64,000 nucleotides of DNA. Source: Oscarella lobularis (lineage: Eukaryota > Porifera > Homoscleromorpha > Homosclerophorida > Oscarellidae). The notes beneath the pieces were generated by a model. It had not been told where the DNA came from, did not search any database, and was given only the letters and a program-made list of their open reading frames with translations. The DNA lies in NCBI RefSeq assembly GCF_947507565.1, contig NC_089193.1, positions 1,918,325 through 1,982,324 on the forward strand, given 5' to 3'. The stretch's first letter is position 1, and each line of letters starts with the position of its first letter. Position numbers and translations under genes: made by a program. Shown piece after piece: positions 1 through 12,700 of this stretch.

Positions 1-1
1 A

Positions 2-1354
2 AAGAAAAAGAAAAGTGGATCAGACGACGATGCTGAATCGGACTCGGAATCGAGTCGTCGCCGTCGAAAAAAGGATCGCGGACGCCGAAAGAAGCCGATA
101 ACCGATACCGACACGTCGTCGGATTTCGCTCGCGACGCGAGCGCTTCGGAAGTCGACGCGAGTAGCGACGAATGGGCCGTCGAACCGAAACGATCGGCGA
201 AGCGAAGCGCCGCGGCGAAACGCATGGAGGAAAGACGAAAATTGAGCCAACAGCCGCTACGGAAGCTATCGTACGATTATCAGCCTCCGTTGTACGGCCC
301 AGCGGCACCTACGGCACCTTTATACGGCGGAAATGCGTACGGTCCTCCTCCACCACAACCGTACGGAGCGCCTTTGCCTTACGGAGGTCTTCAACATCCG
401 TCGTACGGGGCTCCTCCTTATCCTGGTGCCGCTGCTTCGTTTGCGCCGCCTTATCCCGTCGCTGCACCCGAGTTACCGTATCCTACTTCGACGCCGTGGC
501 AGAGTTCTGCTCAGCCGACGTTTCAGGCTCCTATGGGTGGTAATCAAAGTTTTCCGCCAACGGGGAACCCCATGATGCCTTCTGGATCGTTTCCTCCGCC
601 TCCTCCACTGCAGGCACACCAACCTTTTCATCTGCCTGTTTCACAAGCGAATAATCAGGACGGGGAACGTATAACGACTCAACCGATTGCGCAGCCTTTG
701 TCTCAAACGTCAGGGGGACCTGAAGCTGTTTCTCCGCCGCTGCAACCGCTACAGGCTCCCCAGCCAGAAGTTCAGCCGCCGCCTGTTTCTCAAGCAGCTC
801 AACCTCCACCACCGCCGGTTTCTCAGCCGTCTCAACCGCCGCCTGTTACTCAGGCAGCTCAACCTCCACCTCCGCCGCCGCCGCCGGTTTCTCAGTCGTT
901 TCAACCAGTTTCTCAACCGACTCCTCCTCCACCTCCTGTTTCTCAGGCATCCGGCAAGCCACCAACTCCGCCACCAGCGCCCGCGCAACCGGCACGGCCG
1001 ATTTCTCCGCCACTTTTACCGGCGCTATTTCCACCACCACCACCACCTTCACAATCAAATGAACCGGCGACGTCTATGAGCCAGCCATTGCCAACGAGTC
1101 AACTGCAACTGAGTGAGAAGGACTTGCAACAGATTTTCCCCCCACCTCCTTCTCCCCCTGCGCAAACGTTTTTGCCGCCTCCGCCACCGATGTCGCCTCC
1201 TCCACCTCCTCCTCCTCCGCCATCGTCGGAGCAGGTAAGCGGACAAGAGACGACGATACCCGTTCTGTTTCCGCCTCCCCCACCTCCTCTTTTGAATCAA
1301 GTAAAGGGACCTTCTAGTCCGCCCATTTCTCGTCGAAATCATCCCGAAGAGTAG
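2..1354 (+). CDS. Proline-rich C-terminal part of an unrecognised protein (5' partial)
   Basis: One reading frame is open from base 2 to the TAG at 1352-1354, so the gene begins upstream of the window. The first ~75 residues are charged and low-complexity: Lys runs, an Asp/Ser acidic stretch, Arg/Lys clusters that look like nuclear localisation signals, and an Asp-Glu-Trp patch. The remaining ~375 residues are almost only Pro, Gln, Ser, Ala and Leu: first PYG/PPYP-type motifs, then repeats of the type PPPVSQ (about 780-960), then long proline runs. Such tails are typical of RNA-processing or chromatin proteins, but no domain is visible and I do not recognise the gene. There is no intron in the visible part. 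Confidence 0.7.
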   Translation, partial: KKKKSGSDDDAESDSESSRRRRKKDRGRRKKPITDTDTSSDFARDASASEVDASSDEWAVEPKRSAKRSAAAKRMEERRKLSQQPLRKLSYDYQPPLYGPAAPTAPLYGGNAYGPPPPQPYGAPLPYGGLQHPSYGAPPYPGAAASFAPPYPVAAPELPYPTSTPWQSSAQPTFQAPMGGNQSFPPTGNPMMPSGSFPPPPPLQAHQPFHLPVSQANNQDGERITTQPIAQPLSQTSGGPEAVSPPLQPLQAPQPEVQPPPVSQAAQPPPPPVSQPSQPPPVTQAAQPPPPPPPPVSQSFQPVSQPTPPPPPVSQASGKPPTPPPAPAQPARPISPPLLPALFPPPPPPSQSNEPATSMSQPLPTSQLQLSEKDLQQIFPPPPSPPAQTFLPPPPPMSPPPPPPPPPSSEQVSGQETTIPVLFPPPPPPLLNQVKGPSSPPISRRNHPEE

Positions 1355-1618
1355 AACGAAAACGCGCATGCAATGAATTTTTTTGTTACGGTAAAAATCT
1401 ACTACTAGAAATTGAATAGAATCAAGGCGAATGCGTGATTACGTCATCGTAGATGCAGGTGTCCCGGTTCTACGTCTCAAAGGCGTTGTTTCTCCACGTT
1501 TCGAAGCCGAGAGGACACAGTACGTCTACGGGGGAGCTCTACGACGCTCGAAGAGCAAATCCACATTCTCCTATACGTAGATTTCCAGCCGGGGCCCCTT
1601 TCGAGGTAACGCGAGACG
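1355..1618. other. Intergenic spacer
   Basis: 264 bp between the proline-rich gene and the gamma-adaptin start, both on the plus strand. It holds the 3' end of the first transcription unit and presumably the promoter and 5' UTR of the second. I see no conserved element beyond an AT-rich first half. Confidence 0.5.
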
Positions 1619-4600
1619 ATGCCGGCGCCGACGAAGCTACGCGACCTGATAAAAGCGATTCGCGCGACGAAAACAGCGCAAGACGAACGCGACGTCGTAA
1701 CGCGCGAATGCGCTCAAATTCGAACGGTTTTCAAGGAAGAAGACAACGAATATCGATGTCGAAACGTCGCGAAGCTTCTCTACATCCACATGCTCGGTTA
1801 TCCAGCTCATTTCGGCCAGGTACGAACTCGATAGGAGTCGGGGGGGAGCCTAGGGAACGTTTTTCGCCGTAGCTCGAGTGTCTAAAGCTCGTCGCTTCGC
1901 CGCGATTTACTGATAAAAGAATCGGGTATTTGGGCGCTATGCTATTGCTTGATGAGCGTCAAGACGTTCATCTACTCGTTACGAATTCCCTCAAGAAGTC
2001 GGAGAGTCGTCGTTTCGTCCGGGGGGGTTATCGGTTATTTAATTATTGATTTTTAGTGATTTGAATCACGAGTCGCAATATATCGTCGGTTTGGCTTTGT
2101 GTACACTTGGAAGCATTTGTTCGCAGGAAATGTGCCGGGATGTGGTGACTGAAGTCGAAAAATTGCTCAAATCTTCAAATTCTCACATCAAAAAGAAGGT
2201 ACAAAATGAAATAACCGATTATTTATTTATTTATTTATTTATTTAATTAGGCGGCTTTGTGTGCCGCGCGCATGATCAATAAAGTCCCGGATTTGATCGA
2301 CTCTTTTGTGCCACTCACGCGATCTTTGCTCAATGAGAAAAACCACGGTGAGCCAAATTTAATTAGAAAATTATATATAATTAATATTTATTGTGTAGGT
2401 GTTATGTTATCCGGCGTCGTTTTGGTGACGGAAGTCTGTAGAATCAGCCCTGAATCCGTTTCCCATTTCAGAAAGGTTCTTTATTAATATTGATTAATTG
2501 ATATTATTGATTAATTTTTTTGAAAAATTAGCAAGTTGGAAGTCTTGTCAAAGCTTTGAAAAGTCTGACGTTATCCGGATACTCGCCGGATTATGACGTC
2601 AGCGGAATCAGTGATCCTTTTCTTCAGGTTTTCTTTTTTTTATAAGGAAATGTATCTAATTCTTTATGTATATGTTTTCCTTATAAGGTCAAAATTCTTC
2701 GTTTGTTGAGAGCGCTTGGACGTGGCGATCCGGAAACGAGCGACGCTATGAATGACATTTTGGCTCAAGTAAATTTTTTAAAATTTTGATTTGAGATTTT
2801 TTATTTATTTATTTTCAGGTTGCTACTAATACTGAGACAAGCAAAAACGTGGGGAATTCCATTCTGTATGAAGTCGTCTTGACAATAATGGATATCAATT
2901 CAGAAAGTGGACTCAGAGTAAGAGAAAAAATCAATAATCAATAACCGATTAATTTGGATATGTTTCCTTAGGTGTTGGCAGTCAATATCCTCGGTCGTTT
3001 TTTGCTCAACACAGACAAGAACATAAGGTAAGGAGACTCCATTCTCCTTTTTTTGAAAAATCAATAATTTTTATTTTATTTTATTTTAGATATGTTGCTT
3101 TGAATACTCTTCTGAGAACGGCTCACGCCGACCACAACGCCGTTCAACGTCATCGCGGAACTGTCGTTGATTGCCTGAAAGACCCGGATATTTCAATCCG
3201 AAGGTATAGAACATAAAGAAATAAATAAGATTTATAAATAATAAATAATAAATAATAATGTATTCCCTGGGTTATCTTAGGAGAGCTATGGAACTTTGCT
3301 TTGCTCTTATCAGTACTGGCAATGTCCGGTCTCTCACTAAAGAAATTTTGGATTTTCTTGATACGGCTGATACGGAATTCAAGTCGTACATTGCATCCAA
3401 TCTCATTCTCACCGCGGAGAAGTAATTCCTCATATGAATATGTGTTCTTAAATTTGAATTTTTCGTTTTGAGGTATGCTCCTAATCAGCGTTGGCACGTG
3501 GACACGATATTGAAAGTTCTAGTGAAAGTGAATCAGCTGCGAAATCTTTTCTTTAGCAAACACGTGACCCCATCCCCTTCTATTTTTCATAGGCTGGGAA
3601 TTACGTGGATGATCAACTTGTGCCCGGCCTCATTCATCTCTTTGCTGGAATGACATCTATACACGCCTACGTCACACAGCAACTATTTGTTGTCCTGAGA
3701 GACGACATAAGTCAGGTAGAGATATAGATAATAATTTTTATTGGCAATAATCGGTAATGACGTCATATCTTAGTCAATAATCATATCTTGTAGAGTCACA
3801 TGACACATAGAGTATAATTTTTATTAGCAATAGTCTGTAATGACGTCATAAGGTTCTTTATATGACGTACATTACTAATTAGAGCAATAGCTAATTAATT
3901 AAATAACGGTGATGTGTGATGACGTCATTACTAATTCTGACGTTACATAGAACAAGAGCATTATTAATTCTGACGTCATAGTATTTTTAAATAATTAATT
4001 AAGATTAATCTGCGGTTTTGTAGCAATCATTGGTGCGCATTGGAGTCTGGTGTATCGGCGAGTATGGGGACGTTTTGCTTAGCGAATCCTCGACTGAAGA
4101 CGAGCCCATTGAAGTGGGGCAGCAGAATTATTTAACAGCGAGGGTAAAAATTAATTAATTTTCTAGGTGAACGAGACGGAAGTGCTGGACATTCTCGAAG
4201 CCGTCCTAAAGAGCCCCCACTCGACATTGGTCACGCAAAACTTCGCCTTGACCGCCGTCATGAAATTGAGCGCGCGATTTTCCGAAACAAACGAGTAAGT
4301 TTTTCAGCTACAAACACCCAAGACCCTCCCTCACTCACTCAACGCTTTTTAAAAATCTCCCCAGTCGAATTAAAAGTATAATCGAGCAATATGGCGAAAG
4401 TATGGACGTTGAACTTCAGCAACGATCCGTGGAATACAGCAAACTATTCACCGCCTATAGCCACATGAGGTAGGATACGTCACGTGACAGTATTAATTAA
4501 TTAATTACAGGGTTCTGCCCACGTGGGTCGGCATGGGTCGGCCCCGACCCTCACTCGCCTATCGCCGACCCATACACTACTAAAACGTTATGCCGTTTGC

Positions 4601-6307
4601 CTTCTCCCTATGCCTTTTGCCTTTTCCCTATGCCCTTTGCCTTCTCCCTATGCCTTTTGCCTTCTCCCTATGCCTTTTGCCTTTTCCCTATGCCTTTTGC
4701 CTTCTCCCTATGCCTTTTCCCTTTTCCCTATGCCTTTTGCCTTCTCCCTATGCCTTTTGCCTTCTCCCTATGCCTTTTGCCTTCTCCCTATGCCTTTTGC
4801 CTTTTCCCTATGCCTTTTGCCTTCTCCCTATTCTTTTTGCCTTCTCCCTATGCCTTTTGCCTTCTCTCTATGCCTTTTGCCTTCTCCTATGCCTTTTGCC
4901 TTTTCCCTATTCTTTTTGCCTTCTCCCTTTGCCTTTTGCCTTTTCCCTATGCCCTTTGCCTTCTCCCTATTCTTTTTGCCTTTTCCCTATGCCTTTTGCC
5001 TTCTCCTATGCCTTTTGCCTTCTCCTATGCCTTTGCCTTCTCCCTATGCCTTTGCCTTCTTCCCGTTCGAACGTTCAAAACAATTTTTAAAATGGTTTTA
5101 AATATGGTCCAAGACAGTTTTGAAAATGGTCCAAACAATTTTGCCTTAGACGATTCATAAAAGTGTCTTGGACAATTTTCCAGACCTTCTTCCCACACTG
5201 AAAAAATTCTCGGCAGAACCCTGTAATTAGACGTATTTGATGACGCTCTGGGAGCGGAGCGCGCGCGCGCTAAGGGGTAGATTAAATAGGCGCACTCTCA
5301 TTCGTCTTCATTTTATTTGGTCATATTTCCCGTATGTAGAAATGGTCTGCTCGAACGCATGCCTTTGCCTGAAGTGAAGAGCGTCATCGCGGGAAGTGAG
5401 ATTGACGAGAACGTGGAAACGAGTGCGTCCTCATTTCTCTCCACTCCAATTAGTATTAATGTTTTTTTAGATGATGCTACTAGTGAACAGCCAGCAGCTC
5501 CCGTAGCTCCTCAAGTTCAGCAGATGCCCGCACAGGCGGAAGTAGACCCAGCTGCATGCATATCACGTGATTTTTCACCTCCTAGCTCTTTTTCTAGCCT
5601 AGTTTGCTTGATTTGCTTGGAGATTCCGAGCCTCAAGCGCCTGCACAGCCCCAGCCAGCTGCTAGTCAGCCTGGAGGAGATTTACTCGACATTCTCGGCG
5701 GAATAGGCGTATCTAATCCGGGTAACTATATAAACATATAATTAAAATATCGTCGAGTTTTTTTTGGCTCCAGCTCCGAGTGTTGGTGGCTTGTCTGATC
5801 TCTTGGGCGGTGTTCCTCAGCCTTCGGCGGGTAAGAAAACGAAATTTGAGGTTATAAAAACAAATATTAATATTAATTTTTTAGCCGGGTTTCCGCCCGT
5901 CACGGCGTTTGAAAAAAATGGGCTAAAAATCGTCTTCTCTTTCGAAAAAGTCGCCAACAACCCCAGCAATATTATCAACGTCAACACGGAAGCGACCAAC
6001 GCCTTGCCAATTACGATGACCGACTTTGTCTTTCAAGTAGCCGTTCCTAAGGTAACTAACGCGGGTCGCATCCGGGGAAGAGGTTTTCTAGCGTGCGCGT
6101 GCGTAGTCTTTTCAGTTGAATATTCAACCGCCCTCCGGCAATGTGGTACCCCCGTCCGGCTCCGGGAGCGTTTCCCAGGTCATTCAAGTGGCCAATCCAC
6201 AAAGACAACCCCTTCGGATGCGAATACGGATAACGTATTCGATGAATGGGGCCCCAGTCACAGAACAGGGAGAAGTCAACGATTTTCCGCCGACTTTGTG
6301 GCAGTAG
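1619..6307 (+). CDS. AP1G1: AP-1 complex subunit gamma (gamma-adaptin), 22 exons
   Basis: Large subunit of the AP-1 clathrin adaptor, which sorts cargo at the trans-Golgi network and endosomes. ATG at 1619 gives [18 protein letters not shown], the canonical start. Phase-consistent exons: 1619-1819, 1873-1997, 2057-2198, 2251-2347, 2399-2475, 2532-2627, 2688-2768, 2819-2917, 2972-3027, 3090-3203, 3281-3421, 3473-3527, 3593-3715, 4024-4113, 4167-4294, 4365-4469, 5340-5422, 5471-5541, 5598-5721, 5774-5830, 5885-6051, 6116-6307. Exons 1-16 encode the alpha-solenoid trunk (for example [20 protein letters not shown] and [10 protein letters not shown]). The hinge carries LLDLLGD and LLDILGG, resembling clathrin-box and LL motifs. 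The last two exons encode the gamma-ear, ending in FPPTLWQ and TAG at 6305-6307. Length and domain order match animal AP1G1. The only odd feature is intron 16, about 870 bp instead of ~50, which holds an inserted element. Confidence 0.96.
4502..5229. mobile_element. Non-autonomous inverted-repeat (MITE-like) insertion in AP1G1 intron 16
   Basis: The left end reads TAATTACAGGGTTCTGCC (4502-4519) and the right end is its exact reverse complement, GGCAGAACCCTGTAATTA (5212-5229). Within this, CAGGGTTCTGCC would be the terminal inverted repeat and the flanking TAATTA either a 6-bp target duplication or a chance match in AT-rich intron sequence. The element has no transposase and its interior is a 20-bp satellite. 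CAGGG ends resemble hAT-type termini, but the superfamily is only a guess. The host gene remains intact, since splice sites on both sides preserve the frame. Confidence 0.65.
4589..5060 (+). repeat. 20-bp tandem repeat (satellite) inside the intronic element
   Basis: About 23 tandem copies of a 20-bp unit close to CTTCTCCCTATGCCTTTTGC. Single-base variants occur (CTTTTCCC, TTCTTTTTG) and a few units near the 3' end are one base or more shorter. The strand is pyrimidine-rich (C/T with few A and G). The period is not a multiple of three and lacks stop codons, so all three plus-strand frames stay open for 160-190 codons. This is a property of the repeat, not evidence of coding. Confidence 0.9.
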
Positions 6308-6718
6308 GAAAGACAGACACAGGTATTTTGCTCTAAAAAATCGGAGCAGCTTAACTATTTTGACTTTGCTTTGGTTTTTGGTGTCGCGTCTTTTGTATTG
6401 AGTGATTTTTTGTGCTACAGTACACGTGCACGCGTGCACACGTGCGCTACGAGAAACCGGAAACTGGTCACAAAGATGGAAGGGGGCTACTCCTACGAAT
6501 TCCTACACACCGCCCACCTCTAAAAAATTGTCGAGGAAAACCGCGAAGCGTCTCTTAGACGAACAAACACATTCGAAAAGCAAAACAGGTGCGACTAAAG
6601 AGAGTTGACGGAGAACGCGAGCGTGTCCGGAAGTAGCCACGCCTACTAACAGGAGTTCCCAAAAAGTGTCCCCTTGCAGTGTACACGTGGCTCGCGAGCA
6701 TAACATACCACCAGAGTG
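6308..6718. promoter_or_regulatory. Intergenic region with two CACGTG E-boxes in an alternating purine-pyrimidine tract
   Basis: 410 bp between AP1G1 and the oxidase gene. At 6421-6448 the sequence alternates purine and pyrimidine and contains CACGTG twice (6423-6428 and 6439-6444) around a GCGCGT core. Paired E-boxes this close suggest bHLH-type factor binding upstream of the oxidase, but this is inference from sequence only. No TATA box is obvious. Confidence 0.35.
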
Positions 6719-9700
6719 ATGAGCGAAAACGCCGCTCCGCTATCGTGCCCTTCGTGCAACGCAAGGTAAGCCTACGATCGCACAAAAACGATCGTAGAAA
6801 ACGCCGATCGCGTTTCCAGACTCAAACCAGCTCAATTGACCGATCTTCGACCGGGAATTTACAAAGGCAACTGCGCCCAGTGTCTTCACCCCGTTCGCTT
6901 TCGCGCGCGCGCGCGCGTCGCAGTCGCAGAAGCGATCGCGCCACCGAAGCCCGTCGACGTCGTGTCGTTCAACGTGAATGGATTCGATTACGCGATTTCG
7001 AATATCGATCGATCGCTGTCGCTCGGCGATTGGATCGCAAATCAGCCCGATTTGAAAGGGACCAAGTTCATGTGCGGCGAAGGCGGATGCGGCGCCTGTG
7101 TCGTTACAATCGAGCGCGGCGGGGCAGTTTTCGCCGCGAATTCGGTAATAGGCGTCGATAAAGTGGCCCGCTTCCGGGTTATCTTAACTAATTAACGTTA
7201 TTAATAAAGAACATTGTGTTTCTCTTTGACTAATCGAATTAGATAACGATTGACGTTGTCCTCTTCGATTAATTGAATTAGATAATAATAATTAACAATG
7301 TATAAAGAATCTTGTTTTCTCCAGTGTCTCTTTCCCCTTTTGTTGGCTGATGGCTGTTCTATTACCACAACGGAAGGATTGGGGAGGTACGTTGGAGTTT
7401 CTCACTGCCTCTATCTCTTTTTCTTCTTCCCCTAGTTCTCTAAGCGGTTTCCATCCTATTCAGGAAAGATTGGCTGAGCATAATGGCAGCCAATGTGGCT
7501 TTTGCTCTCCAGGCATGGTCATGTCAATGTATAGCCTCTTGAAAACGAATCCCAAGCCGACACGAAAGGAGGTGGAAGATCGGTTTGATGGCAACATATG
7601 TAGATGCACGGGTAAGGAGAGGAGGGGGCCCCCCAACGAGGAACCATTAGTAATAGGAAACGTATTAGGATATAGATCTATTCTCGATGCTATGATGACG
7701 TTTGCTACGGACGCCAGACCTTTGGATATTGAAGTAGAAACAAAAAATCAAATACTTATAATCTTAATTAATTATCTGTACATTAGGATATTGATAAAGT
7801 GCCGTCGTGTGGCGGAGCTTGCGATGGGTGTAGTCATGTGTGTCTCAAGAAAAAGCTAGATATTAGACAGACTTTGCAGTCTGATGGTTCCTTATGGTAT
7901 AGTCCGACGTCACTTCAAGACTGTCTTCTTCTCTTGGGCAAATACAAGGAGTCTGGATCCGTTCGACTCATCGCAGGAGACACAGGAAAAGGTAACCCTA
8001 AAAATCATTAAAAATTAAGAAATTAATAATCATATCAAGGGGTTATAAAATTTGAGGACCCTTCTGCTGTCTATATCTCATTGACTGGCATAGCGGATCT
8101 TCACGTGATATCCGTTAGTTATATATTACGTAATAATTTTTATTAGATTATTTGAAATGGTTTTGTAGTGTGAAAAGGGTCTGTTGACTGTGGGCGCTGC
8201 CGTTACGCTGTCCGCTTTGATTCAAACTCTGACAATGTACGGGGAAGCGTCGGATGGCAAGAAACTACTCAAATTAGCAGATCACGTGCAAAAGGCATAA
8301 CCAATCAAATAGTTGATCTCTTATAAGTAATTTTGTTTAATTAGATTGCTAATTTTCCAGTGAGAAACGTATGGATCTTTGTCTCCTCCGGGAATTTAAG
8401 AGACTAATTAGTGCCATGTGTACATAGATGGCCACTTGGGCCGGAAATCTGATGCTTTCTTACTATCATAGTGACTTTCCGTCGGACGTCATGACCATTA
8501 TGCAAGCAGCTGGAGTCAGCCTCAACATAGGTGACGTCACACAAATAATTATTTATTTATTTAATCCTCTTTTCTTAGCTGATAGCTCTGGGTCGAAATC
8601 TTATGACGTAGCTGGGTTTCTTCAACTTGATATGTCGGACAAAGTAAGAATTAATTAATCGGATTTTTTTCATGTGGAATTGGTTTCTAAGGTGATTGTT
8701 TCCATGGTGATTCCCTACGGCGATTCCAACGAGTGTTTTGAGACGTACAAAATCATGTCGAGACATCAGAACACTCATGCTTTTGTGAACGCTGGCTTTC
8801 GATTGGCTCTAAGTACAGCAGGAACGACAATCGCCGGAAAGGAAATCAGCATCGTTTACGGCGGAATTGGACCACATACTGTAACTAAAATTTGATCTAC
8901 TCTAATTCATATATTTATTTATTTAATTTTTAAGTTTGAAGCGACTTCCACGCAGTCGTATTTGGTTGGGAAGGACTTGGCGAGTCCGGATACTCTCAAG
9001 GGTGAGTAAATCATTAGATTTTTGCTATTGATTATGTGAATTTTTTTCAGGTGCTCTAAGTTGTCTTTCTTCGGAAGTGAAGCCTATTGGTCAGAGCGGT
9101 TCCGGCGCTAGCGTCGCTTACTACAAAAATCTCACCTTGTCGCTTTTTTACAAAGTTTGTTTAGAGAGGGGGGAGGGGCCCAGAGCAAATATATAGGCGT
9201 TTTTGTACAGTTCTATTTGTCTGTTCTTGGAGACGGGGTTTCGGCGAGGGTTCAATCCGCTTCCGGGTCCATTGAGAGGCCAATTAGTTCGGGCGTCGAG
9301 ACGTATGACAGTGACAAGACGAAATATCCGCTAACAGAGCCAATGACAAAAATGACAGCCACACTCCAAGTAATAAATAAATAAATAATTTTATAATTTA
9401 ATGGTGTTTGTTTAGGCGTCAGGGGAAGCTCAATATATGAATGATATGCCTGCGTATCCCAATGAGCTGCACGGAGCCTTTGTTCTTTCGACTCAGGTAC
9501 AAGAGCTACGTTGTCTAATTTAATATTTTTTATTTAATGTTTTTAGGCTAATTCAACTTTGGTGTCAATCGACACGGAAGCGGCATCGGTATATCGAATT
9601 TTCCCAATACTATTTATTCGTGACGTAAATTTAATTTAATTGAAGAAAATACCCGGTGTGGTGAAAATTCTCTCTTCGACCGACGTTCCTTCAAATGGCT

Positions 9701-12700
9701 CCAACAACTGGCGTCCACGTGACGTCAGAGAACCTCACGTCCCCGAACCAGCAAGTCCAATTAATTATTAATATTATATTTTGATTTTTTTCTTAGCTCT
9801 TGGTTCCCGTTGGATCGACTGTTGAATTTTCCGGGCAGCCATTCGCCTTGGTGATAGCCGAGAGTCAAAACGCCGCCGACGCCGCCGCTAGAGCCGTCAC
9901 TGCGAAATACACGTCACTTGGAACACCCGTTTTGACGATTGACGACTCTATTGAGGCTGGTATGGTGTTTCCGGATAGGGAAAAGGCGGCGCCACTTGTA
10001 TGGGGAAGCGGCGATCCCGACGGTAATAAATACATAAATTAAATCTCGATTTTTTTCATTGAAAGCGCGTTAGACGCGTACAAAACTTCGAAGCATCAAA
10101 TCTCCGGTGAAATTTCGTGCGGACCCCAATACCATTTCTACATGGAAACGCAGGTAAATAAAGAAATAATCACGTGCTTGTTAGAACGTATGAGATAGAG
10201 ATGCTTGGCTGTTCCAACTGAAGACGGCTTGGACGTCGTATCTTCGACGCAATACATCGATCACTGTCAACGCGCCGTGGCTCAAATGCTCGGCATCACG
10301 GAGAACAGGTACCCTAAGAAATAATAAATAAATAAATTTATTTATTAATTTTTTAAAAGAGTGAATGTCTCTGTTAAACGTCTCGGCGGCGGTTACGGGG
10401 GAAAGCTGCACAATGCGCAGCACATTGCATGTGGGGCAGCGTTGGCTGCATCCGTAGTCAAGAGGTATCGTTACGAAGTAAATATCACGCTTACGTATGT
10501 ACTCACTGTAGCATGGACTCTGCTGTACCAAACCGATACAGTGGGGGAGTCTAGTAAGTACAGTGTATGTGGCTTTATTAGAGTTTAAGCCATTGTAGTT
10601 ATGAGGGTGGGTCTGATTGGGCGTTTTTGTGTCTTCTGTTAGACCCGTCAGAGTTGTCATGGATATTGATTCGAATATGCAAATGGTTGGGGGTCGTGCT
10701 AGTTATTTGGTCAAATATCAGGTTAATTAATTAATCAATTAATTGGATATATTATTAGGTAAAATTTATAGATTGGTTGTGATGATAATGGTGTTTTGAA
10801 TGCCATTATTATGACGGCGTACGCCGATACGGGGTTCTCCGAAAATTGCCAATATTTGTTCGCTTTTGACAAGTTTTTCGACAACGGTAGTCATAGAGAT
10901 ACACGTAGGTAATTAAAAAATAACCTTGATTATTCAGCCTACTATTGTCCCCACTGGAAAGTCTACTCCAAAGCGTGCAAAACGCACACAGCAAGCAACA
11001 CGGCGTGCAGAGCACCAGGTAAACATTAATCCTAATATTTTATAATTTAATTCGGTTCCCAGGGGCTCTGGCTGCGACTTTTATCATGGAAAGCATGATG
11101 GAACACGTTGCTAAGACTCTAAACAGGTCTCCGGAAGTTGTCCGCTTTGCAAACTTGTACAAAAAGGGTCAAGTGACGCCGTACGGTCAGCCGCTTCCCT
11201 ATTGCAGTCTATCGTCCCTCTGGCTCCAATTGATGACTGCCTGCGATTTCGTATCTCGTTTGAAAGCCGTGGAAACATTCAATGAAGTATGCGGATAGGG
11301 GAACGGGGAAGTGGGGGGTCTAAAATTCGTTTTTTAATTAATTAAGGCGAATCGTTGGAAGAAACGTGGCTTATCTGTTGTTCCTCTCAAGTATGGGATC
11401 GGCTGGAAAGGGAATCCCTTTCATTGCCTTATTTCTATCTACGCTGGCGACGGATCCGTGTCTATTGCAAGTGGAAGCGTCGAAATGGGACAAGGACTCA
11501 ACACAAAAGTAAAAATTAAATATATATAATTAAATCTTATATATATTTTTAGGTTGCTCAAGTCGCAGCGTATTCTCTCGGAATCGATGACTTGAGCCTT
11601 ATCAAAGTCAAAGCGGCGAGCTCCTTCATTGGTCCAAATAGTACGTAACGTCCGGCTTTGTTGCAATCAATCAAGCGAATTTCGAATAATTTTAGACAAG
11701 GCAACTGGTGGTAGCGTCGCAACGGAGCTCGTCTGCGCTGTGAGAATTATTTATTTATTTATTAAAAGTCTATTTTTTTCCTATAGGCTGTTTTGAATGC
11801 CTGTGATACTTTGAACGCGAGAATCAAACCCGTGCGAGATCAAATGAAGGCGGCGGCGACGTGGCCGGATATTGTCAACGAATGCTACACATCTGGAGTC
11901 GATTTAGCGGCAAAAGGATGGTAAATCACATATATGATATATTGGGTAAATATTTGGGGAATTATCTAGGGTGGAAATGACGTCGAAGAATCCGTTTAAT
12001 TATTGTTCGTACGGCGTCACGTGCACTGAAGTGGAATTGGACATTTTGACGGGCGAGCACGAGATCGTTCGCTCCGACGTGCTCTACGACTGCGGGGAGA
12101 GGTAAGAGAAAGAAAAAAGGGCTTTTAACTAATTAATTAATTAATTATTTATTTATTAAAAAGTATAAATCCTGAAATTGACGTCGGACAAGCTCAGGGA
12201 GCTTTCGTCATGGGAATCGGCTATTGGCATACGGAGCGTTTCGTGCGAGATTCGACTACGGGGCAACTTCTTACGAAAAATACTTGGGTAAGTCAAAAAA
12301 TATATAGTTGATCTTTTTGACTGGTTCCGTCTGTAGAATTACACTCCACCGTCGTCAAAAGATATTCCCTGTGATTTCAGAATCACGTTTCTGAAAGATG
12401 CGCCGAATCCTTCGGGAATTTTGGGCTCCAAAGGTAATAGATATTGACTGTATAAGGATTAGCATTAGAGGCTTTTTTTAGCTGTAGGAGAGCCGCCTAT
12501 GTGCATGTCTTGTTCGTCGCTCTTTGCCGTCAAGCATGCCATCGAAAGCGCTAGAGCGGAGATTGGAAAAGATGTCTACTTTGCACTGAGTAAGTTTTTT
12601 AATTTTCTATATTAATTTATTTATAAATTAAAAATTATTTTAGATGGTCCGGCGACCGTGGATGCTGTTCAGTTGGCCGGTCTTCTTGATCCTTCACAAT

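Noticed and set aside
4523..5160. Three overlapping 160-190-residue proteins on the plus strand
   Set aside because: They are three readings of one 20-bp satellite without stop codons, inside an AP1G1 intron.
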